From Ferrovibrio terrae_B (lineage in GTDB: Bacteria > Pseudomonadota > Alphaproteobacteria > Ferrovibrionales > Ferrovibrionaceae), in the NCBI RefSeq assembly GCF_943371255.1, contig NZ_CALRUC010000005.1:1-64000 (forward strand): a DNA stretch of 64,000 nucleotides, read 5' to 3'. The notes beneath the pieces were generated by a model that did no database searches, was not told where the DNA came from, and saw nothing but the letters and a program-made list of their open reading frames with translations. Shown here in pieces: positions 16,258 to 24,985 of this stretch (positions are counted from its first letter, which is position 1; every line of letters begins with the position of its first letter). Made by a program: the position numbers and the translations under genes.

Positions 16258-16977
16258 TCAGGCGCTCATGGCTGGCGTGGCCGTCAGCTCCAGCGCATAG
16301 CCGGCCGAGCGCACGGTGCGGATCACATCCGCCTCGGAATCGCCATTCAGCGCCTTGCGCAGGCGACGGATATGCACATCGACGGTGCGCTGCTCGACAT
16401 AGATGTCGCGGCCCCAGACTGCATCCAGCAACTGGTCGCGCGACAGCACCCGGCCGGGATGCTCCAGGAAATACCGCAACAGACGGAACTCGGTGGGGCC
16501 GAGATGGATGTCACGGCCATTGCGGGTCACCTTGTGTGTGGCGACATCCATCACCAGGCCGCCATAGGTCAGGACTTCCTCGGCCAGGGCCGGACGGATG
16601 CGACGCAGCACCGCGCGAATACGCGCCAGCAACTCGCTGGGCGAAAACGGCTTGGCGATATAGTCATCGGCACCGGCATCGAGGCCACGCACGCGGTCGG
16701 CTTCCTCGCCGCGCGCCGTCAGCATGATGATCGGCACGTTGCGGGCATTGGGATCACGCCGCAGCTGGCGGCAAACCTCAAGGCCGGACAGGCGCGGCAG
16801 CATCCAGTCGAGCAGGATGAGATCCGGCATATGCTCAGCCACTTTCAGCAGGGCCTGCTCGCCATCCATCGCCTCGTCGACGGTGTAGTTTTCCTTTTCG
16901 AGATTATACCGCAGCAGCGCCAGCAGCGCCGCCTCGTCCTCGATCACGAGGACGCGCGGCTTGACTGTGATATTCAT
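16258..16977 (-). CDS. phoB: Phosphate regulon response regulator PhoB
   Basis: The 239-residue OmpR-family regulator has a receiver domain with acidic pocket (VIEDEAALLALLRYNLEKENY), phospho-acceptor Asp in LILLDWMLPRLSG and Lys in YIAKPFSPSELLARI. A winged-helix domain follows, with LGPTEFRLLRYFLEHPGRVLSRDQLLDAVWG and VDVHIRRLRKAL. It overlaps the phoU stop by 4 nt at its start and is the last gene of the pst operon. Its probable target, a Pho-box array, lies before pstS at 22540-22579. Confidence 0.96.
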   Translation of the reverse strand: MNITVKPRVLVIEDEAALLALLRYNLEKENYTVDEAMDGEQALLKVAEHMPDLILLDWMLPRLSGLEVCRQLRRDPNARNVPIIMLTARGEEADRVRGLDAGADDYIAKPFSPSELLARIRAVLRRIRPALAEEVLTYGGLVMDVATHKVTRNGRDIHLGPTEFRLLRYFLEHPGRVLSRDQLLDAVWGRDIYVEQRTVDVHIRRLRKALNGDSEADVIRTVRSAGYALELTATPAMSA

Positions 16978-17693
16978 CGCGGGCCTCCCGGGGCATTCAC
17001 CACCGCATAGGCGGTGTCATCCCCTTTCGGGCGATCTTCCTTCGGCATCTCGCCCAGAACCGTATAGTGAATCAGCTCGGCGATATTGGTGGCATGATCA
17101 CCGATACGCTCAATGTTCTTGGCAATGAACAGCAGATGCGTGCAGGGCGTGATCGAGCGTGGATCTTCCATCATGTAGGTCAGCAGCTCGCGGAACAGGC
17201 TGGTATAGAGGTCATCCACCTCTTCGTCGCGCGCCCAGACCGCATCGGCCTTGGCGGCATCATCGGTGATATAGGCATCCAGCGTGTCCTTGATCAGGGC
17301 CTGCACCAGGGCGGCCATGCGCGGGATCGCGTGCACCGGCCGCACCAGCGGCGCCTGGTTCAGCGCGACGGCGCGTTTGGCCACGTTCTTGGCGTAATCG
17401 CCGATGCGCTCGATCTCGGACGAGATGCGCAGCGCGGCAACGATCACGCGCAGATCGGCGGCCATCGGCTGGCGACGCGCCAGCATCTCGATGGCGAAGT
17501 CGTCAACCTGGTTGCGCAGGGCATCGATCTTGACATCGCCATGCACCACTTCCTCAGCCAGGCTGCTGTCGCGCTTGACGATCGCGTCGACCGCCGCGGC
17601 GAGCTGCGATTCTGCCAGCCCACCCATCTGCACGATGAGCGTGGAGAGCTTCTTCAGTTCGTCGTCGTATCTCTGGACGATATGTTGCGGCAT
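16974..17693 (-). CDS. phoU: Phosphate signalling complex protein PhoU
   Basis: The 239-residue protein consists of two three-helix PhoU repeats. The first has AESQLAAAVDAIVKRDSSLAEEVVHGDVKIDALRNQVDDFAIEMLARRQPMAADLRVIVAALRISSEIERIGDYAKNVA, split here only by description, and the second ends in FIAKNIERIGDHATNIAELIHYTVLGE. The E/DxxRxGD metal motifs are present in both repeats. The ATG at 17693 has GAGGA upstream. PhoU links PstSCAB to PhoR, repressing the regulon when phosphate is plentiful. Confidence 0.95.
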   Translation of the reverse strand: MPQHIVQRYDDELKKLSTLIVQMGGLAESQLAAAVDAIVKRDSSLAEEVVHGDVKIDALRNQVDDFAIEMLARRQPMAADLRVIVAALRISSEIERIGDYAKNVAKRAVALNQAPLVRPVHAIPRMAALVQALIKDTLDAYITDDAAKADAVWARDEEVDDLYTSLFRELLTYMMEDPRSITPCTHLLFIAKNIERIGDHATNIAELIHYTVLGEMPKEDRPKGDDTAYAVVNAPGGPR

Positions 17694-17712
17694 AATTCTG
17701 TCCTCGTTCTGA

Positions 17713-18510
17713 TCAGCCGAAGCGACCGGTAATATACCCCTGGGTGCGTTCATCCTTGGGGTTGGTGAAGATCACCCTGGTATCATCCGTCTCGACCAGG
17801 CTGCCCAGATGGAAGAAAGCGGTGCGCTGCGATACACGGGCAGCCTGCTGCATCGAATGGGTGACGATGACGATCGTGTACTGTTCGCGCAGTTCATCCA
17901 TCAGCTCTTCGATATGCGCCGTGGCAATCGGATCCAGCGCCGAGCAGGGCTCGTCCATCAGGATCACTTCTGGCGACACCGCGATGGCGCGGGCGATGCA
18001 CAACCGCTGCTGCTGGCCGCCGGACAGGCTGGTGCCTGATTCCTGCAGCCGGTTGCCCACTTCCTTCCACAGGCCCGCCTGCTTCAGCGACGTTTCGACG
18101 ATATGGTCGAGATGCTCGTTGTTCTCAGCCAAACCATGAATGCGCGGCCCATAGGCAACATTCTCATAGATCGACTTCGGGAAGGGATTGGGCTTCTGGA
18201 ACACCATGCCGACGCGGGCGCGCAACTGCACGACGTCAACCTTGGCATCGTAGACATCGAGCGCATCGAGCTGGATATCACCGATCACGCGGCAGTCGCG
18301 GATGGTGTCATTCATCCGGTTCAGGCAGCGCAGGAAAGTCGACTTGCCGCAGCCGGACGGACCGATCAACGCGGTGACGGCGCGGGCCGGGATATCAAGG
18401 TCGACATCCTTCAGGGCCTGCTTCTCGCCATAGAAGACGCCAACCTTGCGCGCGACCATCTTAATTTCGATCTCAGACTGACGGAGATCGTTATGCGTAC
18501 CATTCTGCAT
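17713..18510 (-). CDS. pstB: Phosphate ABC transporter ATP-binding protein PstB
   Basis: The 265-residue ABC ATPase has Walker A LIGPSGCGKSTFLRCLNRMND (about residues 48-68), Q-loop VGMVFQKPNPFP, signature SLSGGQQQRLCIARA, Walker B VILMDEPCSALDP and switch His in IVIVTHSMQQA. NRMND after Walker A and the KPNPFP Q-loop are PstB-specific. It energises phosphate import through PstCA and lies 19 nt upstream of phoU in the same operon. Confidence 0.97.
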   Translation of the reverse strand: MQNGTHNDLRQSEIEIKMVARKVGVFYGEKQALKDVDLDIPARAVTALIGPSGCGKSTFLRCLNRMNDTIRDCRVIGDIQLDALDVYDAKVDVVQLRARVGMVFQKPNPFPKSIYENVAYGPRIHGLAENNEHLDHIVETSLKQAGLWKEVGNRLQESGTSLSGGQQQRLCIARAIAVSPEVILMDEPCSALDPIATAHIEELMDELREQYTIVIVTHSMQQAARVSQRTAFFHLGSLVETDDTRVIFTNPKDERTQGYITGRFG

Positions 18511-18557
18511 GGGAAGTCCTTATGGGCTCCGGGGAAGGATTGATCAGCGTGTATCGC

Positions 18558-19892
18558 CTACCAGCGACGCTCGAATTTCTTGCGCAGCAGGATGGCGGCC
18601 AGATTCATCAGCAGCAGGAAAACCAGCAGCACGATGATCGCCGCCGAGGTTTTTTCGACAAAGCCGCGCTCAGAACTATCGGCCCACATGAAGATCTGCA
18701 CCGGCAGAACCGTGGCAGCATCGATCGGGGTGGCCGGGATATCGACGATGAAGGCAACCATACCGATCATCAGCAGCGGCGCGGTTTCACCCAGCGCATG
18801 AGCCATGGCGATGATGGTGCCGGTGAGAATGCCCGGCATGGCCAGCGGCAGCACATGGTGCAGCACCACCTGCAGGGGTGAGGCACCCAGTCCCATGGCG
18901 GCCTGGCGGATCGATGGCGGTACGGCGCGCAACGCCGCGCGGGAAGCGATGATGATGACAGGCAGGCTCATGAGCGCCAGCACCAGGCCGCCCACCAGCG
19001 GCGCCGACCGCGGCATGCCGAAGAAGCCGATGAAGACCGCAAGGCCGAGCAGACCGTAAACGATGGAGGGAACCGCGGCGAGATTGTTGATGTTGACCTC
19101 GATCACCTCGGTCCAGCGGTTCTTCGGGGCGAATTCCTCCAGGTAGATCGCCGCCATGATGCCGAGCGGGAAGGCAACGATCAGCGTGACCAGCAAGGTA
19201 TAGAATGAGCCGACCACGCCACCCCAGACACCGACCAGTTCGGGTTCACGGCTATCGGCACCGGTGAAGAAGCGGGTATTGAAGCGCAGCTCAAGATCGC
19301 CACTGGCCTTGAGCGTATCGATCCAGCGAACCTGGTTGTCCTTGACCCGCCGCTGTTCTTCGGGGGCTGTCGTATCAACCTGCTTTTTCACGAACACATC
19401 GATATCCGATGCGGTCGGCAACCAGATGGTGATTTTCTGACCGATCAGCGTGGGGTCGGCAGCCACCATGCGGCCCACCTGCGATTCAGCACCGGAACTG
19501 ACCAGGGACTGCAGACGGCGACGGTCGCCGCGGCTCTGCACCTCGGGGAATTTCTTCTGCAGTGCCTCAAGAATGATGGCACCGTAGTTGCCCTGCATGA
19601 TCTTGCGGGTGTCGGTGGTACCGACCGGCGCGATCTGCTCGGCGCTCAGCTGCAGATCCAGCCGCACATGGGTCTGCTGAAAGGCGGTGAAGCCGGCGCC
19701 AACAATCGTGAACAGCAGCAGGCAAAGTGCCGCCACCGAGAACAGGATCGCCGCCATGCCGATCATCTTGAAGCGATGTTCAGACGCATAGCGGGCGCGC
19801 AGACGCCTGGTCGCCTCGTCGGTCATATGAACACCGGGTGCCACAGCGGCCGGAGCTGTGCGCGGAGCGGTATCTGCCAGAATATCAGTCAT
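18558..19892 (-). CDS. pstA: Phosphate ABC transporter permease PstA (long N-terminal region)
   Basis: The 444-residue protein has an N-terminal membrane helix (about residues 45-70) followed by a periplasmic stretch of about 150 residues, then the permease core with the EAA-like loop ALRAVPPSIRQAAMGLGASPLQVVLHHVLPLAMPGILTG. E. coli PstA is about 296 residues, so this is the extended form common in alphaproteobacteria. The ATG at 19892 overlaps the pstC end by 8 nt. With PstC it forms the inner-membrane phosphate channel. Confidence 0.93.
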   Translation of the reverse strand: MTDILADTAPRTAPAAVAPGVHMTDEATRRLRARYASEHRFKMIGMAAILFSVAALCLLLFTIVGAGFTAFQQTHVRLDLQLSAEQIAPVGTTDTRKIMQGNYGAIILEALQKKFPEVQSRGDRRRLQSLVSSGAESQVGRMVAADPTLIGQKITIWLPTASDIDVFVKKQVDTTAPEEQRRVKDNQVRWIDTLKASGDLELRFNTRFFTGADSREPELVGVWGGVVGSFYTLLVTLIVAFPLGIMAAIYLEEFAPKNRWTEVIEVNINNLAAVPSIVYGLLGLAVFIGFFGMPRSAPLVGGLVLALMSLPVIIIASRAALRAVPPSIRQAAMGLGASPLQVVLHHVLPLAMPGILTGTIIAMAHALGETAPLLMIGMVAFIVDIPATPIDAATVLPVQIFMWADSSERGFVEKTSAAIIVLLVFLLLMNLAAILLRKKFERRW

Positions 19893-21267
19893 ATTGTTCC
19901 CGGTATTTCTTGACGATGCGCAGGGCAATGATGTTGAGGCTGAGCGTGACAATGAACAGCACCAGACCCAGCGCGAAGGCGGCCAGAGTCTTGGGGCTGT
20001 CGAACTCCTGGTCGCCGACCAGCAGCGAGGCGATATGCACGGTGACGGTGGTGACGGCCGCAAATGGATTGGCCGTCAGATTGGCCGCAAGGCCGGCCGC
20101 CATCACCACGATCATGGTCTCGCCCAGCGCGCGGCTGAATGCCAGGATCACCGATGCGGCAATACCAGGCAGAGCCGCCGGCAGGATCACGCGCTTGATG
20201 GTTTCCGATTTCGTGGCGCCGAGGCCGTAGGAGCCATCACGCAGGCTCTGCGGCACGGCATTGATCACGTCATCTGACAGAGACGAGACGAAGGGGATGA
20301 TCATGATGCCCATCACCAGGCCGGCGGCGAGCGCGGACTGTGAGGCCACCGCGAGGCCGATGCTTTCACCGGCATCGCGAATAAAGGGCGCCACCGTCAA
20401 GGCGGCAAAGAAACCATAGACCACGGTGGGAATGCCGGCGAGAACTTCCAGAGCCGGCTTGGCAAAAGCACGCACTTTGGGCGCGGCATATTCGGCCATA
20501 TAGACGGCGGCCATCAGGCCGACCGGCACGGCGACAATCATGGCAATGGCTGCGATCAGCAGCGTGCCGGCAAACAGCGGCACCGCGCCGAAGGCGCCGG
20601 ACGAGCCGACCTGATCGGCACGGATGGCCGTTTGTGGCGACCAGGTGAGGCCGAAGAGGAATTCAAGAGGGTTGACCGATGAAAAGAAGCGCAAGGCCTC
20701 GAACACCAGCGACAGCACAATGCCGATCGTCGTCAGCACCGCGATGGTCGAACTGACAATCAGCAGCACATTGGCAATCCGTTCAACGCGGTTGCGAGCG
20801 CGGAAATCCGGCGTGATGCGGCTGCGGCCATACAGCAGGCCGGCGATGCCCAGCGCCAGAGCGATCACCCAAAGCGCGGTGGTGCCAAGCTGGCGCAGGC
20901 TGATGTAATGCTCGATGATCGGACGCAGCGTGGCATCGGCCTTGTCGAGCGGGATATTGCCATAGGCCATGTTGCGGATATCGGAAATCACCAGGCCAAG
21001 CTGGTCTGCCGGCAGCCGGCGGATTGCCTCGGGCAATTCGCTGATCACCAGGCTGCGCACCAGCGCATCCTCGAAGGCGATCCAGATGCCGAACAACAGC
21101 AGCGCGGGCAGGCCGCACCAGATCACGACATACCAGCCATAAAACATCGGCAGGGAATGCAGGTTGCGGATTTTGCCGCTCGCGGAGGCCATGGCCCGCG
21201 ACTTGCCGAGGTAGTAGCCGACGATGGTCAGGCCGAGCAGAACCAGAAGCAGCAGCGACAATGACAT
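19885..21267 (-). CDS. pstC: Phosphate ABC transporter permease PstC
   Basis: This 460-residue permease has a first helix at the N-terminus (SLLLLVLLGLTIVGYYLG), a long N-terminal half with further helices, and the conserved core VLAGIPTVVYGFFAALTVAPFI. The EAA loop follows (DDVINAVPQSLRDGSYGLGATKSETIKRVILPAALPGIAASVILAFSRALGETM, cited in part). Like PstA it is longer than the enterobacterial protein. It is separated from pstS by a 93-nt gap containing a GC-rich stem-loop. Confidence 0.93.
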   Translation of the reverse strand: MSLSLLLLVLLGLTIVGYYLGKSRAMASASGKIRNLHSLPMFYGWYVVIWCGLPALLLFGIWIAFEDALVRSLVISELPEAIRRLPADQLGLVISDIRNMAYGNIPLDKADATLRPIIEHYISLRQLGTTALWVIALALGIAGLLYGRSRITPDFRARNRVERIANVLLIVSSTIAVLTTIGIVLSLVFEALRFFSSVNPLEFLFGLTWSPQTAIRADQVGSSGAFGAVPLFAGTLLIAAIAMIVAVPVGLMAAVYMAEYAAPKVRAFAKPALEVLAGIPTVVYGFFAALTVAPFIRDAGESIGLAVASQSALAAGLVMGIMIIPFVSSLSDDVINAVPQSLRDGSYGLGATKSETIKRVILPAALPGIAASVILAFSRALGETMIVVMAAGLAANLTANPFAAVTTVTVHIASLLVGDQEFDSPKTLAAFALGLVLFIVTLSLNIIALRIVKKYREQYD

Positions 21268-21326
21268 CGTCTTCCCCGGCGAAAATTCAGCGAATATGAA
21301 TGCGAATCAGAACGTGACGAAAAGAT

Positions 21327-21353
21327 CCGGCGGCCGGAACATCCGGCCGCCGG
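21327..21353 (-). terminator. GC-rich stem-loop between pstS and pstC (attenuator or mRNA stabiliser)
   Basis: CCGGCGGCCGGA and TCCGGCCGCCGG form a perfect 12-bp stem with a 3-nt loop, eight nt after the pstS stop. On the minus strand it is followed by ATCTTTTC, a weak U-run. Partial termination or 3'-end protection would give excess PstS over the membrane components. Confidence 0.7.
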
Positions 21354-21360
21354 GCAGTCT

Positions 21361-22416
21361 TTACATGGCCAGGTTGGTCAGGCTGATTACCTGCGAACGA
21401 ACCTTTTCCATTTCCGCCTTCGGCATGGAAACCAGGCCCTTCTTCTCCAGGTAGCCGCCGGCAGCCATGGCGCGGTCGCTGACGTATTCGGCCATGAATT
21501 CCTTCATGCCCGGCACGACGCCGATATGGGCCTTCTTGGCATAGACGAACAGCGGACGCGACACCGGGTACTTGCCGCTGGAAATGGTGTCGGCATCGGG
21601 CTCGACGCCGTCAACCTTGGCACCGACCAGCTTGTCGGCATTCTCTTCCAGGAAGGAATAACCAAACACGCCCATCAGGCCGACGCCGCCGGAAGCCAGA
21701 CGCTGCACGATCAGGTTGTCGTTCTCGCCGGCTTCGATGAAGGCGCCGTCTTCACGGATCTTGGCGCAGGCCGCACCCTGGGCCTTCTTGTCGGCGATCG
21801 CCTTGATCTCCGGGAAAGCCTTGCAACCATGATCCATGACCAGCTCGACGAAGCTGTCGCGGGTGCCCGAGGTGGGCGGCGGGCCCATCACTTCGATCTT
21901 CCAGTCCGGCAGGCTGGCATTCACCTGCTTCCAGGTCTTGTAGGGATTGGCGACCAGTTGACCGTTCACCGGCACCTGGGCGGCCAGCGCGAGCCAGATG
22001 TCTTCACGCTTCAGGTTGACCGGCGTGCTGCCCTTCTTCATCGCAACCGCGATGCCGTCAAAACCGACCTTGATTTCGACGATTTCCTTGACGCCGTTGG
22101 CGGCGCACTGTTCGAACTCACCCTTGGTCATGGCGCGCGAGGCATTGGTCAGATCGGGATGCTGGGTGCCGACGCCGCCGCAGAACAGCTTCATGCCGCC
22201 GCCAGTGCCAGTGCTTTCCACGATCGGGGCCTTGAAGCCGCCGGTCTGCGAGAAGCGCTCCGCCACTGTGGTGGTGAAGGGATAGACGGTCGACGAACCG
22301 ACAATACGGATCTGGTCGCGCGCCTGCTGCGCGGCGGCCGGTTCAGCCAGGCCGATAGCCGCCATTGTGGCGAGGCCGGCGAGAAGAAGAGCCTTATTGG
22401 TCACGGTATACCTCAT
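21361..22416 (-). CDS. pstS: Periplasmic phosphate-binding protein PstS
   Basis: The 351-residue protein has a signal peptide (LLLAGLATMAAIGLAEPAAAQ, cleavage near residue 30). Mature-start features are DQIRIVGSSTVYPFTTTVAE, VESTGTGGGMKLFCGG with the phosphate-binding Ser/Thr loop, and MGPPPTSGTRDSFVEL. It binds inorganic phosphate for the PstCAB importer. It is the first gene of the minus-strand pst operon and lies directly below a four-repeat Pho box. Confidence 0.95.
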   Translation of the reverse strand: MRYTVTNKALLLAGLATMAAIGLAEPAAAQQARDQIRIVGSSTVYPFTTTVAERFSQTGGFKAPIVESTGTGGGMKLFCGGVGTQHPDLTNASRAMTKGEFEQCAANGVKEIVEIKVGFDGIAVAMKKGSTPVNLKREDIWLALAAQVPVNGQLVANPYKTWKQVNASLPDWKIEVMGPPPTSGTRDSFVELVMDHGCKAFPEIKAIADKKAQGAACAKIREDGAFIEAGENDNLIVQRLASGGVGLMGVFGYSFLEENADKLVGAKVDGVEPDADTISSGKYPVSRPLFVYAKKAHIGVVPGMKEFMAEYVSDRAMAAGGYLEKKGLVSMPKAEMEKVRSQVISLTNLAM

Positions 22417-22539
22417 CGTGGTTTCCTCTGACGCACCGGATGTGCGCCGGGTGGCTGAAACGCGTGCCTTGCGTTCCGGACCGGACGAGAGGGGGTTAAC
22501 GTTGTCTCGACCGGTGGCCGCGACTTCTACGGGGACCGG

Positions 22540-22579
22540 GTGACATGGTTATTGCAGATATATTGCACTGATATGACAG
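22540..22579 (-). promoter_or_regulatory. Pho-box array (four PhoB half-sites) controlling pstS
   Basis: On the minus strand the heptamers CTGTCAT (22579-22573), GTGCAAT (22568-22562), CTGCAAT (22557-22551) and ATGTCAC (22546-22540) recur at exactly 11 bp, the spacing of PhoB direct repeats. A -10-like TAGAAG (22529-22524) starts 10 nt beyond the last heptamer, the geometry of a PhoB-activated promoter. The array fits entirely between the phoR stop and pstS. Confidence 0.8.
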
Positions 22580-22581
22580 TG

Positions 22582-24000
22582 CTAGACCGGCGTAGCGGTT
22601 GTCGTGGCTTTTTCAAGAACATTTGGCATACGAACAATGAATTCGCTGCCTGTTCCCAGTTCGGATTCAATGACAAGCCGGCCGCGGTGACGGTTGATGA
22701 TGTGTTTCACAATGGCCAGGCCAAGGCCGGTTCCGCCCAGATCGCGGCTGCGCGCCGAGTCGACCCGGTAGAATCGCTCGGTGAGTCGCGGCAGGTGCTC
22801 GCGCGGGATGCCCTCGCCCTGGTCGCGCACGCCGACCTCCAGCCCCTCGCCGGTTGTCGCCGGCCCCAGCCGCACGGTCACGGCACTGTCGGCACGGCCA
22901 TATTTGATCGCGTTGTCGATCAGGTTCTGGAACACCTGCATCAGCTCGTCGCGGGCGCCGCGCACTGGCGGCAGATCCTCCTGCAGGTGGAGAGCGATAC
23001 GAATGTTCTTCGCCTTCGCCTGCGGTTCCAGCGCGGCGGCCACATCGCGCAGCAGCGGCGCCAGCGCTACCGGCTCCGACGGGTGATCATGTTCACGCAA
23101 TTCGATCTGCGACAGTGACAGCAGATCCTGGATCAGGCGTGCCATACGGCCAGCCTGGTCGCGCATGATACCCAGAAAACGGATGCGCGCCGGCTCGTCA
23201 TCCTTGGCCGGGCCGAGCAATGTCTCGATGAAGCCGACCAGCGAGGCCAGCGGCGTGCGCAGTTCATGGCTGGCATTGGCGACGAAGTCGGCGCGCATCT
23301 TCTCGGCCTTGCGCAGCGAAGTCAGATCATGCAGCGCCAGCACCGCCGCCGTATCTTCCCGCGCCGCCGGCAGCGCCACCACGCGCACCGAGAAGCTGCG
23401 GCCATCGGGCACCGGCAGGGTGAGATCGGCCGACGCCATGCCGGTTTCGCCCCCCAGCACCGCATCGGCCGCATCCAGCACGGTGGGATGGCGCAGCGCC
23501 ACGGTCAGGTCGTTGCCGACGATATCGTTGCCGAAGAACTTGCGGGCGGCGAAGTTGGCCCGCGCGATGGTGCGCTTGCCATCCAGCAGCAACACCGGAT
23601 CGGGCAGCGCATTGAGGATCGCATCCGCCGTGGTGGTCTGCAGCGCCACCTGCCCCTTCTCGTCCAGCAGGGTCTGGCGCAGGCGCTCGACCGTCAGGCC
23701 AAGCTCGCCGATCATGGTCAGCGCATCCCAGTCGCTGCCGGTGCGCGGGCCGGCGCCGGCGATTTCATCGGTGCTGCGCAGCACGCGCCAGGCCGCCAAT
23801 GTGTGCCAGGCCGCGAACAGCGCGATGACGCCCAGCATCGGCAGCAGCATCGACCAGGCCGCCGCGCTCGACACCGCATCGAGATAGCGGGCAATGGCGA
23901 CGATGCTGGCCAGCGGCAGGCCGAGAATCAGGAACAGGGCGAGCCAGCGCATCAGCGGATAGCGCATGGTGGGCAGCCTGCTGACGGGCGACTCGCTCAT
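22582..24000 (-). CDS. phoR: Phosphate regulon sensor histidine kinase PhoR
   Basis: The 472-residue protein has two N-terminal membrane helices (about residues 15-35 and 45-65) and a PAS domain (ADAILNALPDPVLLLDGKRTIARANFAARKFFG). The HisKA H-box is FVANASHELRTPLASLVGFIETL (about 245-265), and the HATPase has N-box FQNLIDNAIKYG and G-boxes VRDQGEGIP and LGGTGLGLAIVKH. The pst-phoB operon just downstream makes PhoR the natural call. The ATG at 24000 overlaps the stop of the upstream amidohydrolase gene (ATGA). Confidence 0.93.
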   Translation of the reverse strand: MSESPVSRLPTMRYPLMRWLALFLILGLPLASIVAIARYLDAVSSAAAWSMLLPMLGVIALFAAWHTLAAWRVLRSTDEIAGAGPRTGSDWDALTMIGELGLTVERLRQTLLDEKGQVALQTTTADAILNALPDPVLLLDGKRTIARANFAARKFFGNDIVGNDLTVALRHPTVLDAADAVLGGETGMASADLTLPVPDGRSFSVRVVALPAAREDTAAVLALHDLTSLRKAEKMRADFVANASHELRTPLASLVGFIETLLGPAKDDEPARIRFLGIMRDQAGRMARLIQDLLSLSQIELREHDHPSEPVALAPLLRDVAAALEPQAKAKNIRIALHLQEDLPPVRGARDELMQVFQNLIDNAIKYGRADSAVTVRLGPATTGEGLEVGVRDQGEGIPREHLPRLTERFYRVDSARSRDLGGTGLGLAIVKHIINRHRGRLVIESELGTGSEFIVRMPNVLEKATTTATPV

Positions 24001-24800
24001 CGCGGCTGCCAGCGCAGCAGGGTGTCCACCAGGCGCTTTAGTACGGCAACCAGCGGCGCGGCACGCTGAGCATCCCAATGATCGAGATTGGCTTCGTCCA
24101 TGTAGCAACTCTGCGCCATTTCCAGCTGCAGTGCATGCATGTTCTCGGCCGGACGACCATACTGCCGCGTGATATAGCCGCCCTTGAAGCGGCCATTGTG
24201 GATATGGGTGAAGCCCGGCGCCTCACTCAGCACGCCATAGGCCTGTGCGGCCAGCGCCGGATCGCAGCTGCGGCCTTCATTGGTGCCAAGGTTGAGATCA
24301 GGCAGCTTGCCCTGGAAGAATCGCGGCGCTTCGCTGACGATGCTGTGGCCATCAAGCAGGATGGCATAGCCATGGCGCGCCTTGATCGCCGCCAGTTCGG
24401 CAGCCAGGCGATCATGATACGGCCGCCAGTACTGCTCGGCGCGCCCGGCGATTTCGGCTGCCTCGGGTGCCATGCCATCCAGGTAGAGCGGCGCACCGTC
24501 GAAGCCGCCGGTCGGGCAAAGCTCGGTATTGTCGGCCCCAGGATACAGCGCACGGCCACTGGGATCGCGGTTGAGATCGACGACATAGCGCGACTGGGTC
24601 GCCACCATCAGGCCCGCGCCCAGCCCGGTGACAAAGCTGTAGAGCTTTTCGACATGCCAGTCGGTATCAGCCAGCCGGCGGGCTGCCGGCATCAGCCGCG
24701 CAGCCAGGCCCGGGCTGAGGCCTGTGCCAGCATGGGGCACATTGACCAGCAGCGGCGTGTGGCCGGGAACAACAGTGAACAGGTCGGCGATGGCGGTCAT
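23997..24800 (-). CDS. N-formylglutamate amidohydrolase-family protein (HutG-like)
   Basis: The 267-residue protein has HTPLLVNVPHAGTGLS (residues 14-29), VDLNRDPSGRALYPG, the active-site-region motif ILLDGHSIVSEAPRFFQGKLPDLNLGTNEGRSCDP, and FKGGYITRQYGRP. All belong to the Zn-dependent FGase fold. The canonical enzyme makes formate and glutamate in histidine degradation, but no hut genes are nearby. It is translationally coupled to phoR (4-nt overlap), an unusual neighbour, so its real substrate may differ. Confidence 0.88.
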   Translation of the reverse strand: MTAIADLFTVVPGHTPLLVNVPHAGTGLSPGLAARLMPAARRLADTDWHVEKLYSFVTGLGAGLMVATQSRYVVDLNRDPSGRALYPGADNTELCPTGGFDGAPLYLDGMAPEAAEIAGRAEQYWRPYHDRLAAELAAIKARHGYAILLDGHSIVSEAPRFFQGKLPDLNLGTNEGRSCDPALAAQAYGVLSEAPGFTHIHNGRFKGGYITRQYGRPAENMHALQLEMAQSCYMDEANLDHWDAQRAAPLVAVLKRLVDTLLRWQPR

Positions 24801-24985
24801 GGCAAGACTGGAAAATTGCGGCCGACATAGGTAACAAAGCGAACCGCCTACGCCAAGCTGCGAGGTCCGGCCGACATGGACAATTCACAGCATGGCAATC
24901 AATTTGAGCAAAGGCCGGCTTTCGCCTAGAGTGCGGCAGCCTTCCTGCCGTTCCGATTAAGCCTCACCAGTTCTAAGGTTATTCG

